From NCBI GenBank assembly GCA_021397845.1, contig CM038040.1, forward strand, positions 23,162,315 to 23,226,314: 64,000 nucleotides of DNA, in the 5' to 3' direction. Position 1 is the stretch's first letter. Every line of letters begins with the position of its first letter. Shown here piece after piece: positions 1 through 12,468 of the stretch. Made by a program: the position numbers and the translations under genes. The notes under the pieces are model-generated. The model made no database searches, was not told the origin of the DNA, and worked only from the letters and a program-made list of their open reading frames with translations. This stretch comes from Areca catechu (Eukaryota; Streptophyta; Magnoliopsida; Arecales; Arecaceae).

Positions 1-1441
1 AATTTTGAAGCCATTCTGCTTCTTCTCCAGCTTTATCTAAAGCTATAAACTTGATTCCATAGTGGACCGAGCTATACAAGTTTGTTTTGAGGATTTTCAT
101 GATACCGCACCTCTTCTTAAGGTGAACACATCCACTAGTGGATTTAGTATCTTCTGAAGAAGATATCCAGTTAGCATCACTGTATCCTTCTAGTACAGCT
201 GGATATGTTGTATAATGTAATCCAGAATTTAGGGTATATCTAGATATCGTAATACCCTCACTAGTGCAATCCAATGATTTGGACCTGGATTACTAGTAAA
301 TTTGCTTAACTTATTGACAGCATAAGCTATGTCAGAACGGGTGCAATTCATGACATACATTAAACTGTCAATTATAAGTGAATATTCTAATTATGATATG
401 GGTTGTCCAATATGCTTAGCAAGATGTAGATTAATATCTACAGGTTTTCTAAGCGGGCTGGTATCATACTCATTGAATTTATCTAATATTTTCTCAATAT
501 AATGAGATTGAGATAATAATATTCCATCAGACGTTCTAGTGATTTTAATTCCTAGTATAACGTCTGCGATATCCATATCTTTCATATCAAAATGTTTGAT
601 CAACATTTTCTTTGTTTGTTTAATCATATCAGTATCACTATCTATGGTTAACAAATCATCCACGTATAAACAGACTAACACATACCCTGTAGGTATGGTT
701 TTGGCATACACACATTTGTCACATTCATTGATTTTGAATCCATTGGACAACATGACATTGTCAAATTTTATATGCCATTGTTTAGGTGCTTGTTTTAATC
801 CATATAAGGATTTCACAAGTCTGCACACCTTTTCTTTGCTGGAACTACAAACCCTTCAGGTTGTTCCATATAAATTTCTTTCTCTAATTCACCATTAAGG
901 AAAGCTGTTTTAACATCCATTTGATGTATTCAATATTATTAATGGCTGCAATAGCGATTAACATTCTTATGGATGTTATCCTTGTTACAGGTGAATAAGT
1001 ATCAAAGAAGTCTAAACCTTAATTTTGTTTAAAGCCTTTAGCTACTATTCTGGCTTTATACTTATCAATTGATCCATCAGTCTTTAACTTCTTTTTGAAA
1101 ATCTATTTACACCCCAAAGGCTTCATACATGATGGTAAATCTACCAATTTCCAGGTATGATTATGCAAGATGGACTCAATTTCGCTATTAATAGTTTCTT
1201 TCCAAAAGGGTGCTTCTGGTATAGACATTGCCTCTTTGAATGTCTGAGATACATTTTCTATTATGTACGTAATATAGTCAGGACCAAAAGATTTTTTAGC
1301 TTTAGGTCTCTTACTACGTCTAGGTTCATCTTCAGGATGTTTTTCCTGATGACTATTACTTGCCATATTATCATAAGTTCTTTTATTTGAACTTGTACCA
1401 AATATCCCTTTACAAAAAAATCTCTTCAAAAAATGTTGCAT
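1..1441 (-). pseudogene. copia-1 reverse transcriptase and partial RNase H
   Basis: The RT begins at about 1240 (SEIESILHNHTWKLVDLPS) and is interrupted by shifts between 830 and 1103. It continues with VKSLYGLKQAPKQWH and the catalytic box CLYVDDLL at about 650-670. The RNase H domain is entered near 300 and is cut by the window edge, with ALDKAGEEAEWLQ at 1-40. Confidence 0.82.
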
Positions 1442-2757
1442 TTCTTGATTCCATAATTGTATTTTCCTGTATATCAGATATATCTAATTTATATACAAGA
1501 AAGCGATATGCACTGTTGTTTTGTGCATAACCAGTGAAAATACAATCAACAGTTTTAGGTCCAATTTTGACCTTTTTGGGATCTGGAATAGCTATTTTAG
1601 CTAGACACTCTCACACTTTTAGGTAATTATAAGAAGGCTTTTTTCCTTTCCATAACTTATATGGAGTGATGTCTTTCTTCTTAAGAGGTATTTTGTTAAG
1701 AATATGATTAGCCGAGAGAATTGTTTTTCCCCATAAATTCTGTGGTGTACCAGAATTTATCAACATGGCATTCATCATTTCTTTTAATGTTCAATTTTTG
1801 CGTTCAGCAATTCCATTAGATTGAGATGAATAAGGAGCTGTAGTTTGATGAATAATGCCATGTTCTTGACAAAAGTCATTAAACGGTGCATCGTATTCAC
1901 CACCTCTATCACTTCTTATAGCCTTGATCTTTTTACCAAGCTGATATTCAATCTCATTTTTATAACATTTAAACATATCTAAAGCCTCATCTTTAAACTT
2001 TAGTAGATACACATAACAGGATCTTGTTGAATCATCAATAAATGCTATAAAATACTTTTAACCTCCTCTAGATTGTATTGACTTGTGGAATGGTATTTTG
2101 GCTAGCTTAACTTCAACACATATCTCACATTTATAATGTGGATTGATTTCATGATTAGATAACAATTCTAAATTCATTAACTTCCGTAATGAACTAAAAT
2201 TCACATGACCTATTCTATCATGCCATAGATAAGAGGAGTCAACCATATAAACAGAAAAGAATCTTTATTCTTTTCAAGGTTGCGATGTACAATCATTATA
2301 TTCATCTTGAATAATCCATTATTCAAGTAACCTCTATCCAAAAAGATCTCCCCTTTAGTAAGTACAAATTTATCAGACTCAAACATCATCCTAAATCCAT
2401 GTGTGCTTAGGAGGGAGTCTGATATCAAGTTCTTACAGATGTCAGGAACATGCAGTACATCGTTCAGTAGAAGCTCTTTGCCAGATGTCAACTTTAGAAT
2501 AATGCGGCCAATTCCTTCTATCTTCGATATAGCGGAGTTACCCATCAGTAGATTTCTACCTCTGATAGGAGTATATGATGAAAACATACTCTTATCAGAG
2601 CAGACATGTCGAGTAGCTCCAGTGTCAACATACCATTCATTTGGTTTATCAATCATGTTTGCTTTAAACACGACTGCTGACAACATCATCCCTGACACTT
2701 CACGGGATAGGGTATCTTCAGTAGTATTGACTTCTTTTGTTTTCCCTTGAAACGACA
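1442..2757 (-). pseudogene. copia-1 protease and integrase remnant
   Basis: The aspartic protease motif is WYVDTGATRHVCS near 2610-2640. The GAG-pre-integrase H-H-C-C zinc motif (WHDRIGHVN, then CEICVEVKLAK) lies at 2090-2230. The integrase core keeps SDRGGEYDAPF and the glutamate-containing end SQSNGIAERKN at 1795-1915. Frame changes near 2246 and 2030 and further breaks below 1790 make it non-functional. Confidence 0.8.
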
Positions 2758-3529
2758 ATCCTTGGATTTGTGGCTTATTTTACCACAAATGAAGCACTTT
2801 CCTTTGAACTTCTTAGGATTGTCTTTCTTCTGTTTGTAGCCTTCTCCAGGAAACTTGCGTTTCTTCTTGTTGACCTTTCCTTCCATGAGGTTGGCCTTAG
2901 ACTCAGCAAGATGTCTTCCTGTCTTCTTATTATGGCTCTTGTTATCTTCCTCGATCTTCAGGCGGACGATCAGATCTTCAAGTCTCATCTCCTTCTGCTT
3001 ATGCTTCAGGTAGTTCTTGAAGTCTTTACATGATGGAGGTAGCTTCTCAATTATAGCGGCTACCTGGAATGACTCACTCAGAGTCATCCTTTCTGCATGT
3101 ATCTCATGCAGTATGCTCTGCAATTCTTGAACTTGCTCTAAACGGTCTTGTAATCTACCATCTTGTAGTCAAGAAACCTGCCGACCACAAATTTCTTATG
3201 GCCTGCATCCTCGGTTTTGTACTTCTTGTCCAAGGATGCCCATAGCTCTTTTGCTGTGCTTATACTACTGTACACATTGTACAGAGTATTCTCTAATCCA
3301 TTAAGGATGTAGTTTCTGCATAGGAAGTCTGAATGCTTCCATGCATCGACAGCAGCGACAATCTGCTTGTCGTTCTTTCCTTCCTTTAGGACGGTGGATC
3401 TTCGTTGAGAACTCTTACCAGATTCAGAGTTGTCAGATAGAACATCATCTTCTGTTGCCATCTCTTGAAGTTGGTGTTGGCAAACTTCTCCGGCTTCTCG
3501 GCCTGAACTGGTGCAGCCATTGTTGCCAT
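2686..3529 (-). pseudogene. copia-1 gag remnant
   Basis: The start chosen is the ATG at 3529 (MATMAAPVQAEKPEKFANTN). The reading frame shifts around 3380-3440 and then gives the conserved capsid stretch with WKHSDFLCRNYILNGLEN and AKELWASLDKKYKTEDAG. A second shift lies at about 3123-3138. A CX2CX4HX4C zinc knuckle (CFICGKISHKSKDC) follows at about 2760-2800. Gag packages element RNA in virus-like particles. It is not intact. Confidence 0.8.
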
Positions 3530-3756
3530 CACTTGAGTAGCCCTTTAATACGGAGAAATTGTCTTAAGATTGTTGGTGGATGTATATGAACAATGGCCAC
3601 CTAAATGACAAGACCAAGTCTAGAGTTACACTCTATGTCCTGCAATGATGCTTACGGTTTTATGACGATTGTCTCCAGGATACAACGGTCTTCTCTGGTG
3701 AAAGCAGCACTACAATTCACCAGAAATTCGAACCAAGAATGATTTTCTCTTTTTGT

Positions 3757-3866
3757 ATGCACTATAGTTATACTTTGTTTTCAGAGTATGCAAATGTCTA
3801 AGAGACTTAAGATGCACTATAACTATACTCTGTTTTTTAGAGTATGCAAATGCCTAAGAAAAAAAG
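3757..3866. repeat. Two tandem copies of a 55-bp unit in the LTR
   Basis: Copies starting at 3757 and 3812 share ATGCACTATA, then TATACT and AGAGTATGCAAATG, with a few substitutions. They lie in the transcribed R/U5 part of the LTR. Confidence 0.75.
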
Positions 3867-3911
3867 AAAAAAAATGGAATGAATGCGATGAAATGAATGA
3901 AGAATGGGGAC

Positions 3912-3921
3912 CTATTTATAG
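3912..3921 (-). promoter_or_regulatory. TATA box of the copia-1 LTR
   Basis: The - strand reads CTATAAATAG, about 340 bp before the LTR end. This is the usual place for an LTR promoter driving gag-pol. Confidence 0.55.
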
Positions 3922-4508
3922 CCTTAAGGTGCCCTTGGAAGCAACCTTCTGATTTTATCGGAGAGAGTTTCCGATGTCTTTACGCGATCGATACATTTCT
4001 TCAATCATGATCAGACGCCGTGATATGCTGATTCGTACCGTGATTTTTAGATCATGCGATCAACACGCTTCTCAATGCATCGTTTCACGATCCGATAGCA
4101 CCCATGATCTCAGAAGAAACGTTGATCCGTGAACGGACGCGTGATTATGCTTCCGAACGCATGATCCGTTGTTTCGCGATTCTGAAATCCCGTCATCCGA
4201 GTCGGCTCCTTGCTGCAGAGAGCGTCATGGTCGAGTCGGCTCGATTCCCTCGAGTTGACTCGTCCAGACTGCATGATACCAAGGTTTCCCGAACCGTGCC
4301 GAATCGGGGCGTGCCGAACCGGCTGGTTCGGGGCGTACCGAACCGGACCGCCGACCGGCCGGCACGATTCGGCTTCAAAAAATGGCACACCCACCTACAA
4401 AAAAAAAAAAAGGGTATCGCACTGAATCGGGCCCGAACTGGCCGGGGCGAACGGCGGTTCGGCGCGGTACCGTGGAGGGGGCATGTGGGGCTGTTTCTTT
4501 TTGTTTTT

Positions 4509-4534
4509 GTCACATGTCACTGTAGCCATGTGAC
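4509..4534. repeat. Degenerate palindrome in the 5' region of hAT-A
   Basis: GTCACATG and CATGTGAC arms surround CACTGTAG. This is the decayed form of the 27-bp palindrome that is nearly perfect in hAT-B and perfect in hAT-C. Confidence 0.6.
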
Positions 4535-5305
4535 TTCACAGAAAAGGGGGGATTAGCTTAGGTTTTAAGATGAGAAATGTCACAGAGCTCTTCGAGCTCT
4601 TTGTGTTCTCTGCAGCAGCGCACGGAGGAAGGAAAACTAAAAAAAAAAATTTGCTCGGTCAATTTCAACCCAATTCAACCTGCAAAAATCAAAGGAGAAG
4701 CTAGAATCAAGGTCCGTATACATTTCTTTTGCCGTATTTTCGTATTTCGTAGCTTTAAATTTTGTTAAAATCCATGCAAATTAGAAAATTAAGAAGAAAT
4801 GCTGTCAAAATTTATTTGTTGGCAATGATTTTAGAGTATGTGGTAGATCTAGGATAGATCTACACAATGATACTAAAATTTTAATTTTTTGTTTAGTATA
4901 TAATTTTTTAAATTAAAAATTAATTTTGGATTAATAAATTAATTAAAAAAATCATTAGAAAAAAAACTGTAATTATAAATTATTAATCTAGGGCTTATAA
5001 GCTACTCTTACTATAAATTTCATGTCGATTTATTCAAGTTTTGTGCATATCATGAATAGTGCCCGTAGGTCTTAAATTGAAAAAAAAATTGACTTTTAAT
5101 ACATTTCTAGGATCTTGAAAAAATATATGTAGCATGTATGATGGAATTCTACATGAATCTAAAATTTATTTTTTTTTTTTTTCTTTATTTTTTTGAATTT
5201 TTTAAATAAAAAAATATAAAAAAATTAAATTTTAAAAATTAGGTTAATAAACTGTTGGTTAATAAAGATTATTATTGACCTTATATGTAATTTAAATATT
5301 CAGGT

Positions 5306-8300
5306 ATGGATCCATCAAGGAGGAAGAAGGATCCGGAGCGGGACATTGGCTGGTTACATGGAGAGATGCTCTCGGGTCGGCATCACTGGAGGTGTAAATG
5401 GTGCAATACTGAATTCAAAGGTGGGAAGTAAAAAGGTTGAAGCAGCACTTGGCTGGCGACTATCCCGATGTATCTGCATGCCGACAGTGTCCACAGGAGG
5501 TCCGTCAATTGATGAAGAAATACTTTGCTGAGTTTAAAGCTGGGAAGGAAAGAGTAGCAAAGAAGAAGGCAGAGGTGGATCGCAGAGCCCAGAATCACCT
5601 TCTTATCACTCCAGGAAGTCAGAGGAAGCATATATTCCTTCTGATAAGGAGGCACAAATGGAAGCTGCTATTCAGGCGAGCTTGTATGAGCAGAGGTAAC
5701 AGGAGGAGGCAGCCAGGCAGAGACAGCGATTCGGGCCATCAGCTTTTGAGTCAGAATTGGGATCCGCTTCTGCTAGTGCTCCAGGAGAGTCTGAGACAGT
5801 TTAGGAGGACCTCCTCAGTCAGAGAGCTCGTCAAGAGAGGCACCGGCCGTATTGCATCCATGTTGGGAGCATTTGGCAGTAAGAGGAAGTCTTCCAGGCT
5901 CAGGGACATTCTAGAGGGAGCCACTATCATGATGTCGATCCACATGCATTTTCCAGTAGAGATTCCAAGCAACAGAGGATTGATATAATGCTGAAAAAGG
6001 ATAAGAAGAAGGATATGTGGCGGGCCATCTCCTCCTGGTTTCATTTCAGTCATATCCCAGCCCATGCAGCAGACAATCCTTATTATCGCTCTGCTATTTC
6101 ATCTATACAGGCTGCTGGTGCAGGTGTAAATCCTTCAGCATCGAGGGATATCTATGGTCATTTTCTGGATAGCAATAATGAGGAGCTAGAAGGATGGATA
6201 TCCTCATATCAGAGCAAGTGGCCTGTGTATGGATTGACGGTGATGTGTGATGGTTGGATTGGTCCTACTAGACGGAGCATCATCAATTTTTTGACTTATT
6301 GTGATGGAAAGACATTTTTTCAGAAGTCTATTGATGCTTCAGATCAGGTGCACGATGCCAGTTATATCCTCAGATTGATGGAGGAGGTGATTGATCAGGT
6401 GGGAGAGCATAATGTCGTGCAGGTAATCACTGATAATGGATCACAGTACAGGGCCGTAGGGCAGATCTTGATGGAGCGGCGGCGCATATTTTCTGGATCC
6501 CTTGTGCTGCACATTGTATAGACCTCATGTTGATGGATATTGGTAAAATTCGCAGGGTGCAGAAGATTGTTGAGCTAGCACAGTCTATCACCAGATTTAT
6601 ATATAACCATACAAGGATCTTATCATTGATTAGGAGCTTTACAGGAAGAAATATTGAGACCGGGGGTCACACGGTTTGTAACTAATTATATTGCACTTGA
6701 TAGTCTTCTTAACAAGAAAGCAGAGCTGCGTCAGATATTTGTCAGTTAGGACTGGCAGGAGAGCAGATATGCCAGGGCAAATACTGAGGAAGCAATGTGG
6801 AGAATTTAGTGACGAGACAAACATTCTAGCAGCGGGCTGAGAGGGTAGTGGAGGCTATCAAGCCTCTATATGAGGTACTTCGTGCCGTGGACTCCGAGAG
6901 GTATGCTCAGATGGGCTTCTTATATTTCATGATGCAAAGGGCAAAGAAAAAGATCCAGGAGGCAGATCCATCACATGCACATGAGTATATCTGGATCATT
7001 GATGGACGGTGGAGTTATCAAATGAGTTCGGATTTGCATCTAGCAGGTACGTAGTATTTTATGAAGTCCTTAAAAATTAAGTTTCAATTAGATTTATACA
7101 AGTACGCTTGACTGATTCTTAAAATATATGTGCAGCTTACTATCTAAATCCGAGATTTTAGTATACCGTACCGAACATTGCCATGGACGAGGATCTTATG
7201 TTTGCCCTGCGCAATGTTATATATAAGATGAGCCCGATCCAGATATCGCTGCTATGTGCCTTGAAGAAGTAAGTTAGGTTGAAATTATTGAATAATTTTT
7301 AATAGCATTAATTTCAACAAGCTAACAAATTTTTTTCCGACAGACGAAATTTTTTAGGGAGGGCACAGATTCATTTGGATCCACTATAGCGGTCAGAAGT
7401 AAATCAAAGATGAATCTTGGTAGGTACTACTAAGGAGTAAGTCTAATATTATATCAGTATTAAATTTTTTATTTTGCCAAATCTAAAATTTTAAATGATG
7501 TAATGTCTTTTGTAGTTGAATGGTGGGTGCATTTTGGTGGATCTGCTAAAAATTTGAAGGTTCTTGCAGTGAAGATCATCTCCCAGACGGTGTCCTCCAG
7601 TGGATGTGAGCGCAACTGGTCTACATTTAGTCTTATCCACTCCAAACAGAGAAACCGTCTGAAACAGAAACGCCTCAACGATCTTGTGTATGTACACTAT
7701 AATTTAAGGTTGAGGCTAAAATGTATTCAGGAAGAAGTAGGATTGAAATATCCTGATCCCACTGCAAGTCATATATTGATGAGGATAAAGATCCAATGAT
7801 TGGATGGGTCATGGATCAGCAGCAGCAACAGCCAGAGCTTGATGAGCCAGGATCGCCTCCTCGACCATACAGTTTTGTAGCTAGTGAGGCTGGGGTGGAT
7901 GCTGGACAATGGACAACAAGTCATATTCCTCGCAGGGCTCCAGCAGATACAGCACATCGTCCGTCCCCACCATCTAGTAGACCTGGAGACAGAGAAAAGG
8001 AAAAGGCAGTTGCACTCCATCGGAGCACTCAGTCCACTCAGATTCAGATACCAGAGACAGTGATGATAGTGCTTCAGATAGTGGAGGATCTAATGATCAG
8101 GAAGGGGCAGGAGGACAGGAGTCGCAGCCTCCTAGTCCTATTCGATTTACTGGGGAGTCACAGTTTTACCATGCCATGCAGGATACAGATCATGGAGCAC
8201 CATCTGATAGACCTCGTGGTGATACGATTCCATATAGACGACAGGCTCCGCGTGGTCGTTCGGGACACGATACAGCTGCAGATCTTGCACGTGGAGTAGG

Positions 8301-8690
8301 ATCCTTGGATGTATTTGGATCATCCTCATATTCAGGATCCTCTTATCCGCAGCTACCGGCAGTTATGGTCCATATGATCCATATGGTGCATCCGAGATGT
8401 CAGCATCCAGTGGTTATCATCCCGGAGTATCTTATGCATCGATTTTATTGCTGGTATATTTGGATTCCCCCTGCACCTGCACTGTCATATCGTCAGTCTC
8501 TGGACAGCTCTCAGAGTCGGGACATCAGAGAGGGATTTGCGATTAATTATAACCCGTTACGCATACCTCCTGGGATGAGCTTAGAGGATATCATGCTGCC
8601 TGGCAGGAGGGACATGCCGACTTTCCTACGGAGTACGTACATGATCCCTATATTTATGGACATCGTCACTCTACCCGATTCTAGACATTA
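5306..8690 (+). pseudogene. hAT-A transposase, broken
   Basis: The ATG at 5306 follows an acceptor-like ttcag and opens MDPSRRKKDPERDIGWLHGE, then a BED-type zinc finger (WRCKWCNTEFKGG, then RLKQHLAG). The frame is lost at about 5428 (TAA) and recovers. The DUF659/catalytic core (5988-6520) keeps the DDE aspartates in VMCDGW and VITDNG. The hAT C-terminal dimerisation domain (7500-7720) keeps SSGCERNWSTF with the catalytic glutamate. Introns with GT-AG borders are visible (for example 7047-7135). An unusual polar tail of about 280 residues rich in Q, S, D and Y follows to about 8690. Many stops make it non-functional. Confidence 0.85.
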
Positions 8691-9621
8691 GTATGTAATT
8701 ATATGTTTATGACACATTTTACTTTCATTAATTGCGATAATCTTAGTTTAATTATCATTTTTTTTATTTTAATTGAAAATAGTCCTAAATATTAGTATTT
8801 AGTCTTAAACCCTAAAGCGGTACGCCATCCTAAACCCTAAATCCTAAACCGGCCTAAATCCTAAATCCTAAACCGGCCTAAACCCCAAACCGGTCTAAAC
8901 CCTTAAAAAATAAACCCTAAACCCTTAAAAATTAAAATAAATACCTTAAACTTACAAACAAAACAAAAAAAAAACAAAAATTTTTTTTGGCGTATCGGTT
9001 TGGACCGATACCGAACCGGTACCGGCCGGCCACCGATACGGCACCCGGTACTGGTACCGGAACCTTGCATGATACCGTTCTGTGGATCCGAGCCAGCTCG
9101 AATCACTCGAGTCGACTCGTCCAGACCGTGTATTCTCGTTCTGCGGATCCGAGTCGACTCCTAGTCATCCGAGTCGACCCGTCATCCGAGTCGACCGGCC
9201 AGTCATCCGAGTCGGCTCCTATCAGAACCGAGCCGACTCGTCTGCCTGCAACCTTGATCTAGTGCCAATCAATCTCGACCGTTTGATCTGTTTGATCAGG
9301 GAAAATTTAAAGGCTCCTCAAGCTCCTCGCGACGATGCGTACGTGCGAAGTGCAAAGTGCGCCTACAAAGCGTCCATTGCGCCCTTGTCGCCCGTCGCAC
9401 ACGCGTTTGCGGAAGGCATCACCCTCAAGCTCTCCATCTATGGTGAGCCTAGAAGTAAGAGCTTGGAAAAATGTTTTCTTATAAAGAGCTTTCTCTTTTT
9501 CCAATCTTTCCATACGAGACTAAAAGTTTCCATCCCACGGGATAGTTTCCATCCTACAGGATGGTTTCCTATCCCAAAGGATAGTTTAGGAATAAAAAAT
9601 TCCTATTCACTTTTTCCAACA

Positions 9622-11281
9622 TCGTTCGCCAAAATGGAGGTCGTGGCATAGGTGGAGGATGGTGGATGCAGTAGGGAGGCAGGAGCTTGGTTTTTAGGGA
9701 GGGTCGTGGCGAATACAAGAGAAGAGACAGACACGATGCATCGTAGATTGGTAGGTAAGGCCATCCAAAAAAATTATTTGAGGAATCGCAGATTAGGATT
9801 TGGGTGGGCCGCGGTTGTTTTAATTTTTTATTTTGAATTTTAAACAAACAACGGGTAAAGCGGGCTTTAGTTTAAATGGAGTAGATGTTAAATAGGTATA
9901 GGATCCAACCTGATCCATATAATAAATGGGTTAAATAAATCAAAAGATTAAAATTTGAACCCAATCCATATAATAACTATGTGAAACAGGTTGTCCTGTT
10001 TACAATCCGAATCCGTTTAGCCCAAACTCAAACCTGTTTAAGATGGATCGAATACAAGTCGGGTTAATAGGTCGGGTCATATTTTGTCACCCCTGGTGTC
10101 AACCTATTAGTGTGTCGATACAGGGCTGATGCGGCTACTGAATATCGGTGCACCCTTCATATCACATACCTGTATCATTCGGTATGCCCTTTATATCACG
10201 TACCTGTGTCATTCGGTACACCCTTCATATCGCGTACTTGTATGGTATGGTACATCCTGTAAAGTCTGGTTTGGTATGGTATGATAAATCTTGGTTCATT
10301 ATTAGGACCTCCTAAATTGTATGAAAGGATCAATTTTTGGTTAGTCGAGAAAATTGATTTTCAATTTATTTTTAATTGTTCATCAACTATATTTTCAGCA
10401 TGTTTTCTATTGCCATTGTTTTGTGTCTGTTCAGTTTTTAACTATACTTATAATAGGAGAAGTACCTCCAATTTTTTTTTAACAGCACACATCTTTCTTA
10501 TTCATACACCATTAGTTTTGGTTATCCTTTTATAAAACAAGAAGCAATGTTGTATCTTGCTCAAATTTCGAGGTTGACTTATACTATCAAAAAAGTTGTT
10601 TGTCTTGGTGCCTTATGTCTTAAGAGACTTCTGTGAAAGATTTATCGCCCACTATCCTTGAGTGCAATCTGCATGGCAAATGATCTGATTTTTCATTAAC
10701 GCATAAAACTTACTGAGATTTTTCATTAACGAATAAAACTTACTGATATTGATATTACTTTCCCATCTATTTGCAATATACGAGATTGTTTCCCTATGTC
10801 CAATCTTTACTATGATCTATGCTTGCACACACTTTTAGTCTGTTAGGGAAGCTCTTGATCGTTGATCCCCTATGAGTAGGAAAATGGAGGACTTGGTGTT
10901 TGAGATCTTCTTGTTGCTAATGAATTTGCATAAATATATATTTTTGTATGCATACACTAGTTTTTATCATATCTCATAGTTTACATGAGGACTATGGCCT
11001 ATTGCAACTAAATCTCCTGTCTACTGCTTAGCGTTGCTGTAACCTACACAGTACAGAGCATGGAAATGGTTTCGGAAGGAAGCTATGAGTGTATGAGATG
11101 ATAGTGATGCTATATTACGGGATGTAACAATAAGTAAATATGGTAAAAAGACACTAACAAAGCACAACGAATCATCGCAATAGTGGAATTTATTCCTCAT
11201 ATGCCAACATAAGTAAACTCCATTTTGACATCATTCAAATCCATAAAACTCTGTTCATGGTTTATACTAAAACAATACATT
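9622..11281. other. DENN intron sequence with repeat debris
   Basis: No gene is seen. A three-copy 34-bp tandem repeat lies at about 10153-10254 (CCCTTCATATCAC, then ACCTGT, then ATTCGGTA). The stretch ending TTTTGTCACCCCTG at about 10095 resembles a hAT terminus without a visible partner. The rest is AT-rich and unremarkable. Confidence 0.5.
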
Positions 11282-11289
11282 ATGCAAAT

Positions 11290-11494
11290 CAAGGTTTTAA
11301 ATCCTGTGGAATAGGATTGTCTCGGTTTTTCTATAGAACGGAACGCATCACTATCCCACTTTGTCTTGACACTTAGGACGGGGATGTCCTAAGATGTCCT
11401 AATCGGGATGCTGACGAGATGGCCTTGTCTAACACATGGGATAGTATTCTGTCCCAGTGTCTTGCAGGATGTCCTACAGGGACTTAAATCCTTG
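11290..11494 (+). mobile_element. MITE copy 1 of a hAT-type family (205 bp)
   Basis: It starts CAAGGTTTTAAATCC and ends TTAAATCCTTG, with flanking ATGCAAAT / ATACAAAT (7 of 8 match). The interior is made of GGGAT/ATCCC and GGAC/GTCC modules. Confidence 0.75.
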
Positions 11495-11502
11495 ATACAA
11501 AT

Positions 11503-12468
11503 TTTAAAGTTAACAATCCATCATGACATTCATTGGAAGATCAATATTTAGGAAAATGAAGATTCTCCCTCTCATTGCAAATGTATCTAGAAACTATCCT
11601 GGGCATAGGGGTGGCATTGCATCAAACTGTGTCCAGGTTGGGCTAATGCCATATATCAAGCCCATATGGGCATTTTTTGGACTTGCCACTCCTTACAGTG
11701 GGTCAAGACTGCCAACTCACCAAATGTCCAAGCCTATTCAGGATTATTGAACATGCAATGCAAGTTTGGCCATCATACCACCTACTTTGAACTTTTAATA
11801 TATTATACTTGTTTCTTTTAGGGTATTATTTAAGATTTTGACCAGTCCATAAGGACCCTTTTCCTTCCCTTTGAAGCCCAATGCGACTCTTCCCATCCAA
11901 CTTTTAATTAATGAAAGCACGATCAAAGAAAAATATTTTGAAGCTTGCCCCTCCCCCCTTTGCTGTAGCCATATCCAAGTCATCATGACCTAGATCTACC
12001 TCACCATTGGGAATATTACTGCAGAGCATGCTTCCCTTTGTTCCGTCTTTGCTGTGGTCACCTAATACCTCTAGGCCTTCTTGGTTTGATTGGCTGCTGT
12101 TGTTGCCATCACCCATGGCACATGAACCTCCTCAACCTTGTTTAGGCCATCAAGATCCCTAGCCCCCTTTTGCTTTTTGCTGGTGCTTTCGATCTTAGGA
12201 AACTCCTTATTAAGATTGAATTTTGCAAAGGGTCTAATGGTATTTGTCCAATTTGTTAAGGAGATCCTGCTGTTGAGGTTGGTTTGGCACAAATCTCGAT
12301 GGAGAGGGCTAAGGTTTTCTTGAGCAAGATGAGACTGTGGATGATGGTAGGTTGGAAGCGGGACAAGGAGATGAGGTTGTTTGCTAGTGTGAAGGGGCTG
12401 CTGGATGTTGAAGAGTTGCTGCTGGACTGAGAGATGGGAGGGATCAGATAAATGAGAAGGCTTGGAGG
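11503..12468 (-). other. Coding-like remnant of unknown type
   Basis: The - strand has an open, biased stretch (about 12468 down to 12075, with FAKFNLNKEFPKIES) that continues past stops to MGRVALGFKGKEKGPYG near 11850. It also extends beyond the 357-bp hAT relative into 12834-12864. I do not recognise a domain. A LINE ORF1 or gag relic is possible but unproven. Confidence 0.3.

Larger units (their letters stand above)
4280..9067 (+). mobile_element. hAT transposon copy A, full length, 4.8 kb
   Basis: The ends are CAAGGTTTCCCGAACCG and GGTACCGGAACCTTG, an imperfect inverted pair. They are flanked by a perfect 8-bp duplication CATGATAC at 4272-4279 and 9068-9075, the hAT hallmark. The 5' subterminal zone is packed with GAACCGG/CGGTTCGG, and the 3' zone with CCGGTACCGG and telomere-like CCTAAA repeats. 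It is inserted in the copia-1 LTR and so is younger than it. Confidence 0.93.
1..9621 (-). mobile_element. Ty1/copia retrotransposon (copia-1), degenerate, runs off left edge
   Basis: Read on the - strand, the order is 5' LTR (9621 down to 3571, interrupted by hAT-A), a short 41-bp leader, gag, protease, GAG-pre-integrase, integrase, reverse transcriptase and part of RNase H at 1-60. This integrase-before-RT order defines Ty1/copia. The 3' LTR is outside the window. Several frameshifts and stops break the polyprotein. No initiator-Met primer-binding site is visible next to the proposed LTR end, so the LTR boundary or primer type is uncertain. Confidence 0.85.
3571..9621 (-). repeat. 5' LTR of copia-1, split by hAT-A
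   Basis: On the - strand the proposed LTR starts TGTTGG at 9621 and ends CCAACA at 3571. It is about 1255 bp once hAT-A and one TSD copy are removed. Support comes from the 6-bp inverted ends, the TATA box at 3912-3921 on the - strand, and the position directly upstream of gag. The U3 part (4195-4265 and 9085-9245) holds repeated GAGTCGACTC-like motifs. The other LTR is off the window, so the ends are inferred. Confidence 0.6.

Noticed and set aside
4104..4556. 150-codon open frame spanning the left end of hAT-A
   Set aside because: It crosses the precise hAT insertion boundary and is arginine-rich only because of GAACCGG repeats.
10281..10535. 84-codon open frame on the + strand
   Set aside because: Composition is that of AT-rich intron, with no domain or conservation signal and no splice context fitting upstream uDENN.
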